DNA of 64,000 bases from Ceriagrion tenellum (GCA_963169105.1 OY720639.1:123277117-123341116); one strand, 5' to 3'. Positions 1-13,930 are shown, counted from the stretch's first letter. Notes: a model not told the origin generated them from the letters alone. Numbers and translations: made by a program.

Positions 1-3000
1 CCACCATCCTAACCCATGCCACTTAATCTCTATGAGGGTCATTCCTTTCAAATTCAACCAAAACAACAATGACATGTAGCCCATTAACAGATATCCCTAT
101 TAAATTACAATATTAGGAAGCAGTAGTTTCACTGCCAGACATCACATACATTCCAAAGGGTAGTCTTATTTTCAACAATCAGGCAATGCACAGTCCTTAT
201 GGACTGTTCATATGATATCATTGATGATACCGCATTTTTTTAAAATTACCCATGAGTAAATGTGATATGCAAAAGCAAGAACAACAAAAATCCCATACCA
301 TGAAAAATAACAGATAAACTGTTACAAAAATAAAATTAATCATCAACAGAGTTTCAACTTGATTAAATTTTATTCTTTTAACTAAATTTTTAACTCTTCT
401 TCTGACCATAAAGTATTATTGTAATAATTTAAAAAGTTCAACATGATGTAGAGCTATCATGAAGTAAACTTGGATGAAAAAAGACAGCCCTTCATACCAA
501 CCATTCTAGATAATATTTTGTTGAATAAACAGTCCAGAAGCACAAAAAAAGAAGCTGCATGATTTATTTTTTTCTTTTTGAATTAGATAAGAATTTGAAC
601 CATCAACTAACCTCATTAATAATTTATACCAATGACAAATGCCAGCACTAATCAAAATCTCTAAGTTGATGGGCTAGATGGCAGGAATGAATAATAAAAT
701 ACCCCTTGGGTATCAAAAACATTTTTACACGTCCATTATTGTAACAGGCAGCAGAAAATTGCACGAAATTGCTACATATCATGAATATTAAAATTGGGAT
801 GAAAGAATTTCAAACCATGGTTTAGAATCCCCAGAGAAAAACTCTGCACAAGTCATTGGAAACCAAAGAAAACTGTGTATCATGCCAATCAATCAAATTT
901 CTAGCACAAAATAGGGACAGGATAGTCACGTCCCCATTATCAGCAATTAACCTACATAATACCTCCTTTAATTAGTCACGGGTCCTATTTTTCAGTGATA
1001 ATTCTTAGAAAATTTTCCACAAAATATCACCATTGAACTTGCAGTGTGTGGAACATTTTGTACGTGAGTGAGACAAAAATTTTTTCTGTGAACTTTCAGT
1101 GTTTGGAAGCAATTATGAAAATATAACTAATTGCATTATTTATCATTCTTAACTAAACAAGTCTTCATAGACCACAGTTTTATTCCATGGGATCAATTAC
1201 CAAAGTGATTTTACTATGGAGGTCCTGAAGGTTAACTCCTTCCTCAAGGATGCCAGACGTGACTGAAATATCTTCATCCACCATTTCAAGGCTTTAGAGA
1301 ATATTTACTTAGAGTGGGTTAAAGTTGTTTAATGTTCAGCAAGGTCCTACCAATGCCCAAAGCACTTGTAATATTAGTTTTATGATACCAATTTATTGAG
1401 CACACGAGCATCATGAACTGAATCCACGTATGATTTCCACATTAGTTCTGAGCAACTGTGGCTATGAATTTCCATTGAAAAGATCTTAAATTTGCAAAAC
1501 TTATAGATGTAAAGAAATAGCCAGATACTGCAGAATCTTGGACAAACTAATTAATAAAATGAATGAATGAATAAAATGACTAAAGAGTTTGGCATCATGT
1601 AAGTGCAAGCAATATTAAACAAAGATGGATGAAAGAAGATGATTACTACGGATCACCAATGGGCACCACTCAACTGCCTTCACATATTTAATAGTTTACT
1701 CATTCATTATACTTAGGACTATGCAAGGGATTTCATTTCACAGCTCTAAGATGATGGATGAGCAACCATGCTAAAGTCAGAAACAATGGAGTCGCAGCAC
1801 TGGTAGATCCAAAATCTTTTCATCCACCAAATGCAGAGTAGTATTCGGTCCTAAAAAATAGTTAAAATTGATGTAATAACCAATAACTCTGAATGCCCAC
1901 ACTCTAAAAAAGGTATTCTAGCATAGGATAGAGTATAAGAATTCACCCTAAAAACAATTATGGTGCTTTGATGCTTTGTGAATGTTCTTTAGCAATTTCC
2001 TTGATATCACAGTCATCTCTCATGGTTCCCTACACTTGTGCTAAGGACAACCAAGTTTCTAGTTAACGCAACTCTCCTCTCCGACCAATTTCTCATAAAA
2101 TAAAAACATCATGAAAGCCAGCTTCAATGTGGACAAGTAATTTGAAACTAACACTCACAGATAAAACAATTTCCAGGTTAACATCAATTAGAATAAAAAC
2201 TTGTAGTTTGATAGAATTATACCAAATTCACAACAAAAGCAAGTAAAAAATAATAATAAATACAAGGCACTCTCATAAGAAAATTTACAAATCATATACC
2301 CTCCCTGTATTAACAATTATTCAGCTGCAAAATGTTGCTTAAAGGTAATAAAAATGCTTTATATAATTGGAATCCCCAAACCTACTATGAGGAGGAATGA
2401 CCATCCAGAAAAAATAAATAATATATGGCTCTAGCACTTATTTTTAAATACTAAGGTTGAAGTATATGTTACTTACATTAAGCACCACTTTAACTACTAG
2501 AAAACAAATTTATGCCGAAATTTAATTAAAGATGATTACATTTTTCAATGACAAGGAGTAGATGGAGTAAATAGATTTAAGCATTACTTAAAACTGTACA
2601 ATTTCAAATCAAATCACAATAATGTTCATTCAACTCAATTATTTATGTTCTTCAATGACTATGCTTTTAATAATTGATGAAATATCAACACTAAAACATG
2701 ATATAAATTTGATCAGTTCACAAACAATGATATAAAATATATGCCCATTTAATCATTAAGTAGAAATATTCCAAGAATTTAATATGAGTAACGCTAATGA
2801 TTTGATTCATACCGTAAAAACCGGCAAGAGAGCCATTCCAACATGAATAAGCAAAGCATGTTAAAGCAATAAATAGATAGACTAAAAAAAATCTTCATTC
2901 AAACATAATAACACAAAATAAGCTCTCACATTTAACCAAATTAATATGAATTTACTTCTTGAATGATAAATAATGAATTTTGAATGTGATGAATTAAACC

Positions 3001-6000
3001 ATTGAAAGTATGGCAACAAAATAAACCAACATAAAACATATTATTAATAGCATTGAAAGCAAAAGCTTTGCAATAAACATATGCATCACACAAAAAAGCT
3101 ATTAAACCTTTCACTGCCAGCAAACTACAGGTAAGATGTGCTAGAACTGCCAAAATCATTCTTAGAAACTTTTAATGCAACATTTCTTAACATCGACAAC
3201 CAAAAATTCATCAACTATGAGTAACATACAATATTTTCTGAGAAAAAGTATCCATATAAGAATAGTATAGTAAAAATAATGCATTTATATTGCATTTTGA
3301 AGGCAAAAAACTAGACTGACTTACATAAACAAAAAATCTCGGGCGATTATAAACACCAGAGGCAGTTTTCACACATGCACCCAAGGTTGATATATTCACC
3401 CCTGGCAGCCAAAGGATTAATGCATCACATAAGACGACTGAAGCAACACAAATAAACACACAAAGCAAAAACAAAACCACACATCGTGAAGATGTTTCAT
3501 CGATATCACAAATGACTGACTATTCTGATTATTAGCAAGCGTTTGTAGCAGCAGGCAGTCTGCAATCATGCAGTCCAGGGCACGGCACATGCTGGGTTGG
3601 GTGTTTGAAAGGTGCCCCAGGGGATAAGGGATAAAATGGAATAACACAGGAATAAACTGCTTTAGATGAACCAAGCCAGTTTTCTTAGGAGGTTGACAGT
3701 TGTCCATCTATTGAAGATGTACTGATTGGAAAGGGAAGCAACATATCAGGTTAATTTGAAAAGTAAAATAAATGCACACAGCACACCTCAGATTCATTTT
3801 GTTTTATTATGATGGATATTACTTTCTTAATTAAATGAAAATTATAACAGCAAATGGCAACAAAAGTGTAATCAACAAATATTTCCAAATACCTGAATGT
3901 GAATAAAAGCACCATCTTTTTAGCCTTAATGGTAGCTTAACATGAACTACAATCTCTGAACCACCAACAAAATGTACGCAATCAAAAATCTAAGGGTACC
4001 TTTAGAAAACTCATGAAAGAGCTAAGGATCCCCAAACATTGCCAAGCACTAACCAAAAAATGGCCGTGAAATTGATTTAGACTATTTGACTATCAAAACA
4101 CTAAACGGATATGAAATTACCTTACATTTGAAATAAGCAGTATTGATGCCTATTCAAGTCAATACACTAAGTGAAATGCAAGCCATTGTTTCAGATTAGT
4201 ATTTCTTTATTTTTATTTTACCAAAACCAATAGTTTTTATAGCAGAAAGTATCAAAATAGGCAATAAACATAACTAATGAATAATAAGTTTATGTACTTC
4301 CTCATCTAAAAAATCTTGAAATATGACACCAAACTTGAGAAAAACAAACAAACCTGAGAATGATGTATAAGAAAATATTTTTAAAGATAAACATTATTAA
4401 TGAAATAATTTGAACAATACCACACTTTCTTTGTCACATGATCAATATCAATGTTTTCAGCACGATTATCAAGGAATATATTGGCATATGGACCTTGATA
4501 ATGGCACGGTAGACATTGAAATCAATCAGGTCATAAATAAAGCATGGAATAGTACCAAGTTGTTTCATTAGCTACATTGTGAATATCCACAAGGGGAGGC
4601 CTCACAGCATCAATGTTATTTTTAAAGCTTATAGAAAGCTTAAAGAATAAACAATTTATGAATTGTATGCTATCTTTAGTTTCCAGCTAAATTATTCCAT
4701 TCCCTTTGATTAACTCTTTTAGAGTTTTTTCCATAGTAAACAATAGAATAAAGATTAAAAGGCACTGAAATGCTGAAAAGTATGGAGAAATCTAGTATGA
4801 AAATGTCAGATAAATCAACCACCAAGAAATTCAATGTTCTGAATTGCTCCTGAAGCCTATTTTCTAATTTTACGAAGCCAAGTTCTCATCTTTGAGTAAA
4901 ATCAAATTATAAAATGAATAACTTCACAAAATGAATGTATGATAACATGAGAAATATGTTAAAATATTGTAAGGGGAAAAATTCATTGATTTCCTAATGG
5001 ACATAGACACAAACGACAAACAGGAAAGGATTAATAGAGAGTTACAATTCTACGCTTGTTATCAACTAATCAAGTCGAATGACAGCTGAAACATGATTTT
5101 GTTGGAAATGAATTGATTCCATTGATTAAAAAAGCAGTAATATAATTACATACCAAAAAAGAGGAAAATAAATGAACTAGTACATCATGTCTAAAAAAGA
5201 ATACCAATATGCGTATTTGTATATGTCCAAAGATATTGATATGAAAGAGCTTGTAAAAACAATAGTGACAGAAAAGTTAACTATGCACTGGAAGCTTACA
5301 CTGAGCACTCATTACAGGGATTTTAGTCAAAGGAGAAAATAATTGATACAATGAAAATGCTGAGAACTGAAGAAATAACTTAATATGAACCATTGCCAAG
5401 AGACTAAAATCTCCTTACTCTTCTACATTATTGAAAAGCCACAAAATTGAAACAAATGGCATACATGTGCGAAATCCTCCATCAAAATTATACTAGAAAA
5501 AAATTAAAACTTGTCACATCAATTTTATGAGCAATGTAGGTCTGAAAAGGACAGAGGAAGCACTCCATATTTATTTCCTTCGCTATTTTGAAACAAAATT
5601 TATTGTAACTGTTTATTAGAAAGTGACAGTATACAAATTTGAAGATTTTACAATCGAGGATTGAAAACAATGCATGGTATTATGTTTTTTGCCTTCTACA
5701 TTGTATTTAAAATCAAACTATGAGTCGCATCCCGAATTTCTATGATAATTTTGAACATACAAATATTATGCTCAGATTGAAATTCAATGCACAGATATCA
5801 CAAAATTTCGGTTTTCTAGCTGCTAACAATACGATCAATGACCAAATGATAGTGCCATGAGTCAATAGCTAACCTTGTCTAACAGTAAGTCTGATGAATT
5901 AAATATTACATGTCTCAATCCTTCAAGTTTCGTAAGCCTTAAACTTCCACCTAATGCTGAGCTATTAGGAACCTGAAGGGAGTATTGCATTACTACATAT

Positions 6001-6216
6001 TTTGATTCAGTAATGTCAACCTTAAATAGCAGTTTTACTTGAAGGCCATAGTGGTCCTTATCAATGTAATACGCAGTAAAAGTGACAAAAATAACCCAAT
6101 TTGAACAGATACTAATCCTTATCCATCACCTACTGGGCAGTGCAAGGATGTACGAAATTCGATGGTAGGATCAGCAGGTAAGGGTCCTTCCCAGACAATA
6201 AGACAGTTGAAATATG
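1..6216. other. AT-rich non-coding stretch, no exon found
   Basis: About 6.2 kb of AT-rich DNA with many short A and T runs. The open frames here are all under about 100 codons, show no recognisable domain and lack coding-like composition. No tRNA box pair, LTR or terminal repeat was recognised. By position it is downstream of the last visible Alh exon on the minus strand, so it is most simply a further part of an Alh intron or its 3' flank. Small exons could be missed by eye. Confidence 0.5.
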
Positions 6217-7443
6217 TACAGTAGAACCTCTTAATAACCAAATTCAATGGACCAAAATTTTGCCAGTTCGTAAATCAGGAGTTGGTACTTTGGATGTTAT
6301 CTGCTCATTGCATCGCTCTAGGGGCAAATTAAATATCCCGGTGTTGTTCCGTAATTTTTCGGGGAAGTGGTTTGCAAAACTCAATTAAAATAAAATATCT
6401 ACAGAGGTCCACAAACGTTTATCTCCACCATTCTTTAAGAAAGAATTTCGAGGAATTGAAGCCCAGTTTATGATTGGGATCAGCATTAACTTCAAATGTG
6501 AAGTCAAGAAGAATATACGGCTTTTAATGAATGCTTTAACGATTACATGAAAGTGTCTACCACTTACTTAGACCGAGAACGAGGGAGTCCAACCACACTC
6601 ACCTTAAACGTTTACGGTTGACTGTTTGATGCCAACACACGTGCAGTTTCTTATATGCCTGTGGCATTCCACTTCACCGCATAGCCATGGAGGTAATCCT
6701 TCCATGCTCACGAAGAGCCTTCTGGCAGTCCTTTCGCTAAGCCAGAAATAAGCTGAGGACATGATTATTATGTAAATGTTCTGGAATTCCGTTTAAGTAA
6801 TTTGTACAGCAACAAATCATAGGACGAACTACAGTTGACTGCCCATGGGCCAGTGTGGTAGGGCTACCACTGTAGCAGCCACAGTGGCTGGTTGTTTGTG
6901 TTTGAACATTCTTCTGCGAGAGGTCACCATCTGGCTGCTACAGAAAACGGGTTGGTGGAACGGGTGGGTCGGCGGAAGTCTGTATCACTAAGCGCTTGAG
7001 CAACTGGACGTGAGAAAAGGAGGCCCAGCCCATGATGGATTTATCTATCACCTAGTGCCTTAAAATTAAATAATAAATTGAGTTTAGAGGATTTCGCCTT
7101 CTCATTTGTTCAGCGCCTCCTTAACTGTTGTCCTCGATGTGATAGAATGCCTTTTATGGACTAATTAAGCGGGAGAGATTATTGCCCCACTGTACCCGAA
7201 AGAATCACTGTCGGTGTATTAAAATATTATTTTTATGAGTTTGTGTTAGGATGGATGCTGAAAATGGAGCAGTTAACCGCGGAAGTGTGGGCACCCCCCC
7301 TTATGGCCCAAGTTATGAGCCCTGTGGTTTGTACTGTTAGAGGGGTAATTCCATTTAGGTGAAGTTACCCACGATGCCACGAAGTTTTTCCTTGTCATCA
7401 GCCAGCTTGACAGTTGGTACATGGCCGAAGACATTGTTATTAA

Positions 7444-7474
7444 CACTAGAACAACAGACCTAGCCATTTTGGCT
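7444..7474 (+). repeat. left end of the piggyBac-like element
   Basis: Terminal inverted repeat immediately inside TTAA, followed after one base by the inner palindrome-like repeat TAGCCATTTTGGCTA. Its partner at the right end lies at about 10180-10244. Confidence 0.75.
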
Positions 7475-8139
7475 ATTTTTGAAATTCGTTCCTTGGCTGT
7501 ACCCACACATTAATTTTTGTTTAATTGCCCTTACGTGACTTATCATCCATTTCGAAAATATTCGCGTTTACGAAGTTACATATCTGCCGTGTGTATTTCT
7601 TAGTAAATAATTAGGAATTTGCCTAGAATGACTAAGTTAGCCATTTTGGCTAACATATTTTTACGGTAGACGTAATCGTGTTCTAGCGATTTAAATATTT
7701 TATTAACTGAGTAACAAGAAACAGAAAATAAACAAAAACAAAAGATTGTGTTAAGACAACGATAAGCATTTATTTACTTGGGTATTATTTTTTCTTTTGC
7801 TATTTATGTGCCTTTTCCAACTGAACTGGCCGACTGGCAATTTTTTTTTCTGAGTGGCAGAAATCATTGACATGGAAGCATACTGGGTACTTTTCTTTGT
7901 ACAATATAAACAATCAAATGAGGTTAGAACACATTCTGGACTCGTAAATATAACAGCAGCCCGGTGCATATGTAGTGTCAGACTCTTGGCTGATTACATA
8001 GAGTGCCACAAGTCAGCCGGCCGGCTGGCTGCTCATCCGTCCCATATGCCACTGCTTGGTTTGACTTGTTTGCTCGACCTGTCAAAACTTGCAACCTTGT
8101 GTTAGCATTGGAGCTCAATGCGTTCGTCACACAAAGTGG

Positions 8140-9497
8140 CAGTTTGCTGTAAGCATTGACCATTGCAGGACGCAAGTGTCACTCTCCGGAAGAGATCATC
8201 GCTGAGCTCAACAATATTACCGATGACCAGTAAGAGGCTTCAGATTTCGAAGATGAAGAATTTGACCCGGATTATAAGGTATCCGAAGACATTCAGAAAT
8301 CAGAGGATAGTTCAAGTTGTGAAGAAAGCGATACGGAAGACAGTATGTGGACAAGAATATTTTTGCTGCTTGCACTTATGGATGAGCTTGATTTATTACA
8401 CTAATTCTAGGGTCGTAAGAAACGCATTGATAACTAAATAATACATTTCTTTTTCTTTATACATTTACCTTGAAATAAAAGTTTCTATTTTTGTCATAGG
8501 CAAACAGCAGAAGCTTGCAAGTTCAGCACGTAATGTTCAACGTGGAGGAAAAACAAGTGGCTCAAGAGGGCACGTTCAATTTTCTGTGAAGCCTGAAAGT
8601 CAAATATGTCATCCAAGCACGTAGGCTGGGAGCATAGGCTGTAATATTGTACAATGAGGACGCCATACTCGTGAAGAAGATGCAGGTCCTGATGGGAAAA
8701 GTGGTGAAATTGAAGAGGAGGCATATGAAACGCAGCTCCGGGGAAAGGCTGTCTGATTTTGCAGTGATGAAGCTCGTGCAACCGATTTTAGGAAAGGGCA
8801 GGAACATTACTACCAAATAATTATTTTACATCGATCCAGGAAGAAGTTAAAAAAGAAACATACGACTATTGTGGTTACGGTAAACAAAGCAAGAAGGGAA
8901 TTCCACAAGCTATCAAGATGGCTAAATACAAACAGCATGATAGTAAGTTTAACAAAAATAATGACGCTTCTCTGAATGTTTACCAGGGGAAAAAAGAAAC
9001 GTTATTATCATGAGTACTATGCATCCTTCGATGCATGTAGACAGAAATCCTAAAAAAAACTCCAGAGACAGTAAAAATGTACAATATAACGAAGTGTGTA
9101 GTGGATATCATTGATGCTATGGTTAAACTATACTCTGTGAAGGCCACTTCTTGAGGGTGGCATACTCATAGTTTCTACAATACTCCTGATTTGAGAGCAA
9201 TCAATGTTTATGTTATATACAAAAGTGTTACCGGTAGCCACATAACCCAAAGGGAATTTATGTGCAAATTGTCAGAGGAGCTTACTGTTAAGGTGAGAAG
9301 TTGTAAGTCGTATGCACCAGAAAGCAATGATTCTGATTCAGATGCTTTTGATGAGAGTATGGGAAAACAACACTTTTGCCAATTACATCATAACTGTAAA
9401 AATAACCAGTGTCGGAAAGTGCAAAAGATGTAAGAAAAGACTTTGTGGTAAATGCAGCGCCAAAACCAATTTTGTTTGTCTAAAATGCTCTGACTAA
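8140..9497 (+). pseudogene. piggyBac-type transposase relic
   Basis: Pieces in shifting frames follow the order of a piggyBac (DDE_Tnp_1_7) transposase. First comes an acidic N-terminal stretch (SPEEIIAELNNITDD, then FEDEEFDPDYKVSEDI) at about 8190-8340. Next is the middle block ending GKGRNITTK at about 8790-8820, where the family has a TTDN-type catalytic Asp. Then come a GVDxxDxM-like block (CVVDIIDAM) near 9100-9120 and the following W-H-T-H-SFYN / INVYVIYKSVTG block. A Cys-rich tail with C-x2-C pairs ends at 9497. In-frame stops (for example in the DDQ/EAS region and before GWHTH), several frameshifts and loss of the middle Asp mean it is inactive. Confidence 0.8.
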
Positions 9498-10183
9498 TGT
9501 CAATGAGAACATTCACTAGTGCATTCCATGATCTATGCCGTGCAAGCCAAATTCCCTCATTGGTCCAAAAATCTACTATCCAGGGTCAAGTTCAATTTCC
9601 TACTGTTTTGTTTTTACTTGAGTCCTGAACAAAAAGTTGAAGTAAGTGTTTCGTGTCTGCAATTTTGTATCACTGAGACTGACTTTTTTGATACTTAATT
9701 TAGTATTATTAGGTCTCAGGCTCTGTAATGTATACTTTTTCTTGACTTGTGTTTCTCATAACCAAAAATTTAGAATAAGTATCCTTGTTTCATCTAATAA
9801 ATCCAAGAAATAAATATTTTTGTACCTATCAACGGAATCGTTTTTCATGCTACCTGCACGTATTCACCAGCAAGCTGATCAAATGGTCCTTCATTAAAGT
9901 ATCCATATCGCAGAAAAAGCATAGGTAACTTTTTGTGACTTCATCCTTCAAAATAAAAGAGTTGACTCCTTTACGGAGACACATTAGGTGTAAGAGACTG
10001 AGCTGTCTGATTTTTCCAGGAATTTTTACAAACAATTCTCTGAAATAGTTTAAAAAAAAAAAAATTTTAAAGCTTCAGTTGCTAAAACAAAAGAAATATC
10101 ATTGTAAATGTTCGAAAAAAGCAAATAACTCTTTGTGATTTTGTTTTATAAATGTTAACGACTCCCACGATCCAAATATCTGA

Positions 10184-10244
10184 AAATAGCCAAAATGGCT
10201 AAGTCCGTCTTTCTTGTCAGTGCCAAAGCTCCGTCGTTCTAGAG
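10184..10244 (-). repeat. right end of the piggyBac-like element
   Basis: Inverse of the left end. The tip repeat sits next to TTAA at 10245-10248, and the inner TAGCCATTTTGGCTA repeat is separated from it by a longer spacer than on the left, reproducing the left/right asymmetry of piggyBac. Confidence 0.75.
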
Positions 10245-10947
10245 TTAACCCACCAGAGGAAGGAAAGTACATGAAAATACAAGGAACTAATGCGGTGGCT
10301 TTCCGCGTCGCACAAGTAGAGAATTCGGCAGCTCCTTGAACACGAGGATGGGCAACCGGAGGTCGTCACAATATCTCCGCCACCTCTGAATCCTCAGGTT
10401 TACATTGGAAACAGAGTTGACATCATCCAACAGAAATCGCAGCCATTGAGAATTTATAATACTCGTCTATGTCCCCACTTATACCTAAGTAATAAATAAA
10501 TCCACAGATGGTGGCACTCGACCGCATGAAAATATCATCTGTAACGACATCCAACTGAAGATAAACAAAGTTGACTGGCAATTGAAGTGCATTCATGTTG
10601 ATGGCCACTCTGATATCAGGTCACAGACGCAAGTTACCAGAATTGCGATTAACAAGAAGGTGCTTTCTGATTTGCTAGTTCTCACAGAGTCTCTGATTAG
10701 CCCTTTTCGCTTTTAAAACCAGAAAAATCCCTCAAAATAGACAAGATTAACAACTTCTTTGGCAAAATACATTATGAAGAGGTAAATATTAGGAGTCAGG
10801 GCCAGGGCAATAGGGAGCTTTCGTAAAGCAGGAGTTCACTCATTTGAGGTTTTTACTAATGCTTTTACATAGGGATTTGGCGGGACCACTGGCATTTGTT
10901 CATTCAACGGAGTCTTTCGTTTAGCAGGAGTTTATGAGGTTCTACTG

Positions 10948-13772
10948 TATACTGATTTGGCTTAGAGAGAAATGAAAATGAAACAATTTTTTCAGTTACT
11001 GATTTAAACTAAGGCCACCATCATAGATCCCCTGATTATGTGGTTCTCTTCCCCAAATGGCACTGGTCATGTTTACTGATTGGTAATATTTCTATCTAAT
11101 GCACTATAATCTAGGACAAATTTTACAAATTCAACCGCATGGCCAGCGGCAGGCACACCCATCCTCATTTGTTTTCCCTCCCTTACTCTTATTCGTCCTT
11201 TCAGCAAAGGCCAGTGGCAAATTATTACCCACAATTAAGCTGTAAATTCCTCTACAAAACATTTCACCAACTACAATTCACTCATAAAAACAAATGAGTG
11301 TGTCACACGGTGGTAAGTCCATGAATAATTGCTCCACGATGGCCCGACCAAAGCATGCATGTTAAAGGAATTACAGTTTTAGAGCACTGAGTTAATGAAG
11401 ATAGAGCTAAGCCATTTCAGGGAAACTCACCTATTCAACTGCAAAAACCTAAATATAATAATTACGGATGTGTGATCACTAGATTTTCAACTTGGGTCTA
11501 TCATTGTTTAAAAAAACGTTTTTTCAGTCTATTAATGTTTTAAAGAGAAATAAAAATTATTCTAAGCCTTATTTAATTCAAGATTAATTTCCTAATTCTC
11601 ATCCAATCAGCAAATAGAAAAAAAACATTCTATTTTGATATAAAACCTAGGATCTAAAAAAAAACACTTATTTGAGAATGAAACAATAGCAACCAATAAA
11701 TTTGGAATTTTTTACATGTAGACTGATTATCACTTTTCGAGGTCTTGACTCAATACAACATGCATTCATGAAAAAATAAACTTCCAAATCAGTACTTAGT
11801 ATTTTTGTAGAGCACAATAACACTACATGCAATAAATGAACTTTACGTAAAACAATAGAAAAGTATTTCTGCAGTGAAATTATTACTTTGAGGAAACAAG
11901 AAGTAGAGCAAATGATTCAGTCAAACATGAATCTGTATCAGACACGAGCTTCCTTTCATTTCTAAAAGATTAAATCAAATTACAAATAGTAATTCAAGAA
12001 AACATGTTACTCTATACGTTCAGGCTGAAGATTTCCTCTTCTTAACTTTCACAAAATTTTCTGCAGTTTATAACAGCCTTTTCCTTAAAACTTCTGTAGC
12101 TGTTATTGATAAATAATGCCGAGCAATAAACTGAAGATAATGAAAAATCACAATAATTGGGTGTACATCCTATCTGATCCCTATTGGGTGTACATCATCA
12201 GCAGAAAACTAAATTAAATTCCCGACGTTACTCTGAATCCAACGCAGTATGCAGTTTATACCACAGCAGCGTTAATGCTTTTTTCAAGTCAATTTATTTT
12301 AACTGAAACCATAATGATGAGATAATTACTGAATTGATCTGTGTAATCTGCAGTAAACTAAGATGTAGATGTATTATCGCTCTGATTACACTGAACAAAT
12401 ATCGTTGCAGTTTACACCAAACTGCATTAACGATTTTCACAATCCCACTTAATATTGCAACCATGAGGCCATGGGCATTGTTTCAGTTCCTTCACGTTTC
12501 TGTCACCGTGACAAATACAATAGCTACAGTGTGCAAAGAGTGCAATGCATAGAATACTGGGGTCAGTCAAGCCACGTTCAGTTGATTTATCTTCCCTCAT
12601 TTTAAAAATATTATTTTGGAACACGTATACTAATTTTTTTCCACCTATTTAGGATATGTACAATGCAGACAAGATAGCTCTATTTCATAATTTATCTCCT
12701 GGAATACATTGGCCGTTAAGGGTGACTAGTACAATAAAATGAAGCCATTTGTAATCAGTAAGTCAGCGCATCCTAGATCATTTTTCAGTCAGCGAACTAT
12801 TCCCTGCACCTATGAGTCCAATACCAAAGCATGAATTACATCGCAGATTTTCAGCAGTGGCTTCGGGCGTTAGATGTAAGAATGAGGAGGAATAAATAGG
12901 AAAGTCATGCTGTGTGTGGATCACTGTCTGGCACATCCCATCGCTATCGGCACTCTCCCACAAAACCAGCGACATAGCCACTTCCAATTCAGTCAGCCTT
13001 CGTCTTCATGGCATAGCTCGCTCTTAGATGGAGCTAAATCATTCCCTGATAAGCAGAGGCTGACATTTTTTTCCCCTCTCTTTCGGCTCATACTTCCCTT
13101 TGGGTGATTCCTTGACACCACCTAGGATCATCCAAGGACTGTGACTCCGAGGATTCATCCGCACAAGACTCATTCTGCTAGAAAGAGACTGGTGTAATCT
13201 GATAATATCACTCCCCATTATCTGTCTTCATCTCATCTACCCTCGACCAGCTTATATCCATAAATAACAAAAAACAATCCTCGAACTATTTGAAAGTGCG
13301 GTCACCAACTCAGCTAATTCATGACGAAAGATAAGAGATGTTTTAACTAAAATAAATCTAACATAATCGAAGCACACTATATGCTAAGGAGGCTTTCACA
13401 CTATTTTGAAATTAAGCAACTAGAACTAAATATTTGGCTCTCTAAACCACATTAACTTGAGTTAGGTGAAGGAAATCAAACTTACCCTAAGTCAGATTCT
13501 AGTGGCATTGCAAGGGAAATCTTGAGCCACAACTAGCCGCATACACAGCCAATTTAATAGCCATCTGATCATCACTGAACTCGAGCAGAAGCCAATGATC
13601 ATTTACATGTGGTTTACTATCAAGTCTTTCATTTTTAGGAGAAAATGATGCACATCACCAGCACAATGATTAAATGCACCAGAAATAAGACTAAGAGAGT
13701 TATCCATTTCAACAATGGTTTCATCATGATTGTAATTTTCATTGTTCGCCTACTAGTTAGAATGTCAAATTT
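10948..13772. other. non-coding stretch, nothing recognised
   Basis: No exon with plausible splice sites or domain was identified, and no terminal repeats were recognised. A slightly GC-richer block at about 12900-13200 gives short open frames on both strands without family resemblance. By position it lies downstream of Alh exon 4 on the minus strand and is likely intronic. Confidence 0.45.
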
Positions 13773-13775
13773 TTG

Positions 13776-13930
13776 ACAGGGCAAACACTTTTCCCTGGCT
13801 CTGAACAAAATCTACTCTCACCTATCAACCAAAGCATCTACAATAATCCTGGACATACTGTTTTTCCTAGCTCAGAACGATATTTACTCTCACCTACCAA
13901 CCAAAGCATCTACAACAATCCTGGACAAAT
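13776..13930 (+). repeat. imperfect tandem duplication of a 72 bp unit, open in one frame
   Basis: Two 72 bp units (about 13777-13848 and 13849-13920) plus the start of a third stay open in the same plus-strand frame. Each encodes a 24-residue unit of the form G-x-T-x-FP-x-SE-x-x-LLSP-x-NQSIYNNP. By hand alignment about six codons differ synonymously and six by replacement, more silent change than chance would give. The block is preceded by an acceptor-like ...TTTTTGACAG and followed by a possible donor (GTAAAG). No known family was recognised. It could be a small unrecognised exon or a chance-open minisatellite. Confidence 0.5.

Larger units (their letters stand above)
7444..10244 (+). mobile_element. 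piggyBac-like DNA transposon (degraded), TTAA-flanked
   Basis: TTAA target sites lie at 7440-7443 and 10245-10248. Inside them the ends read CACTAGAACAACAGAC (left) and, inverted, CTCTAGAACGACGGAG (right), 12 of 16 matching. An inner inverted repeat, TAGCCATTTTGGCTA, starts 17 bases from the left tip and 43 bases from the right tip. This asymmetric layout of a short tip repeat plus an offset internal repeat is a known feature of piggyBac elements. A third copy of the inner motif lies near 7638. The 2.8 kb body carries a plus-strand transposase relic. It has inserted into the pogo-like element. Confidence 0.85.
6219..10947. mobile_element. pogo/Tigger-like DNA transposon, interrupted by a piggyBac element
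   Basis: The left end begins TA-CAGTAGAACCTC (TA at 6217-6218) and the right end is the inverse, GAGGTTCTACTG-TA (TA at 10948-10949). The 12 bp inverted ends and the TA duplication are typical of pogo/Tigger-type Tc1/mariner elements, whose ends commonly read CAGTA(G/A)AACCTC. Subtracting the nested piggyBac copy (7444-10244) leaves about 1.9 kb, within the usual range. The remaining arms do not show a readable transposase, so this copy is old and dead. Pairing of the two ends rests on the terminal 12 bp and the flanking TA; the repeats diverge further in. Confidence 0.55.

Noticed and set aside
3211..3707. Hydrophobic or Cys-rich open frames of about 90 codons on the minus strand
   Set aside because: No domain, no splice context and overlapping frames on the same strand; composition is that of AT-rich non-coding DNA.
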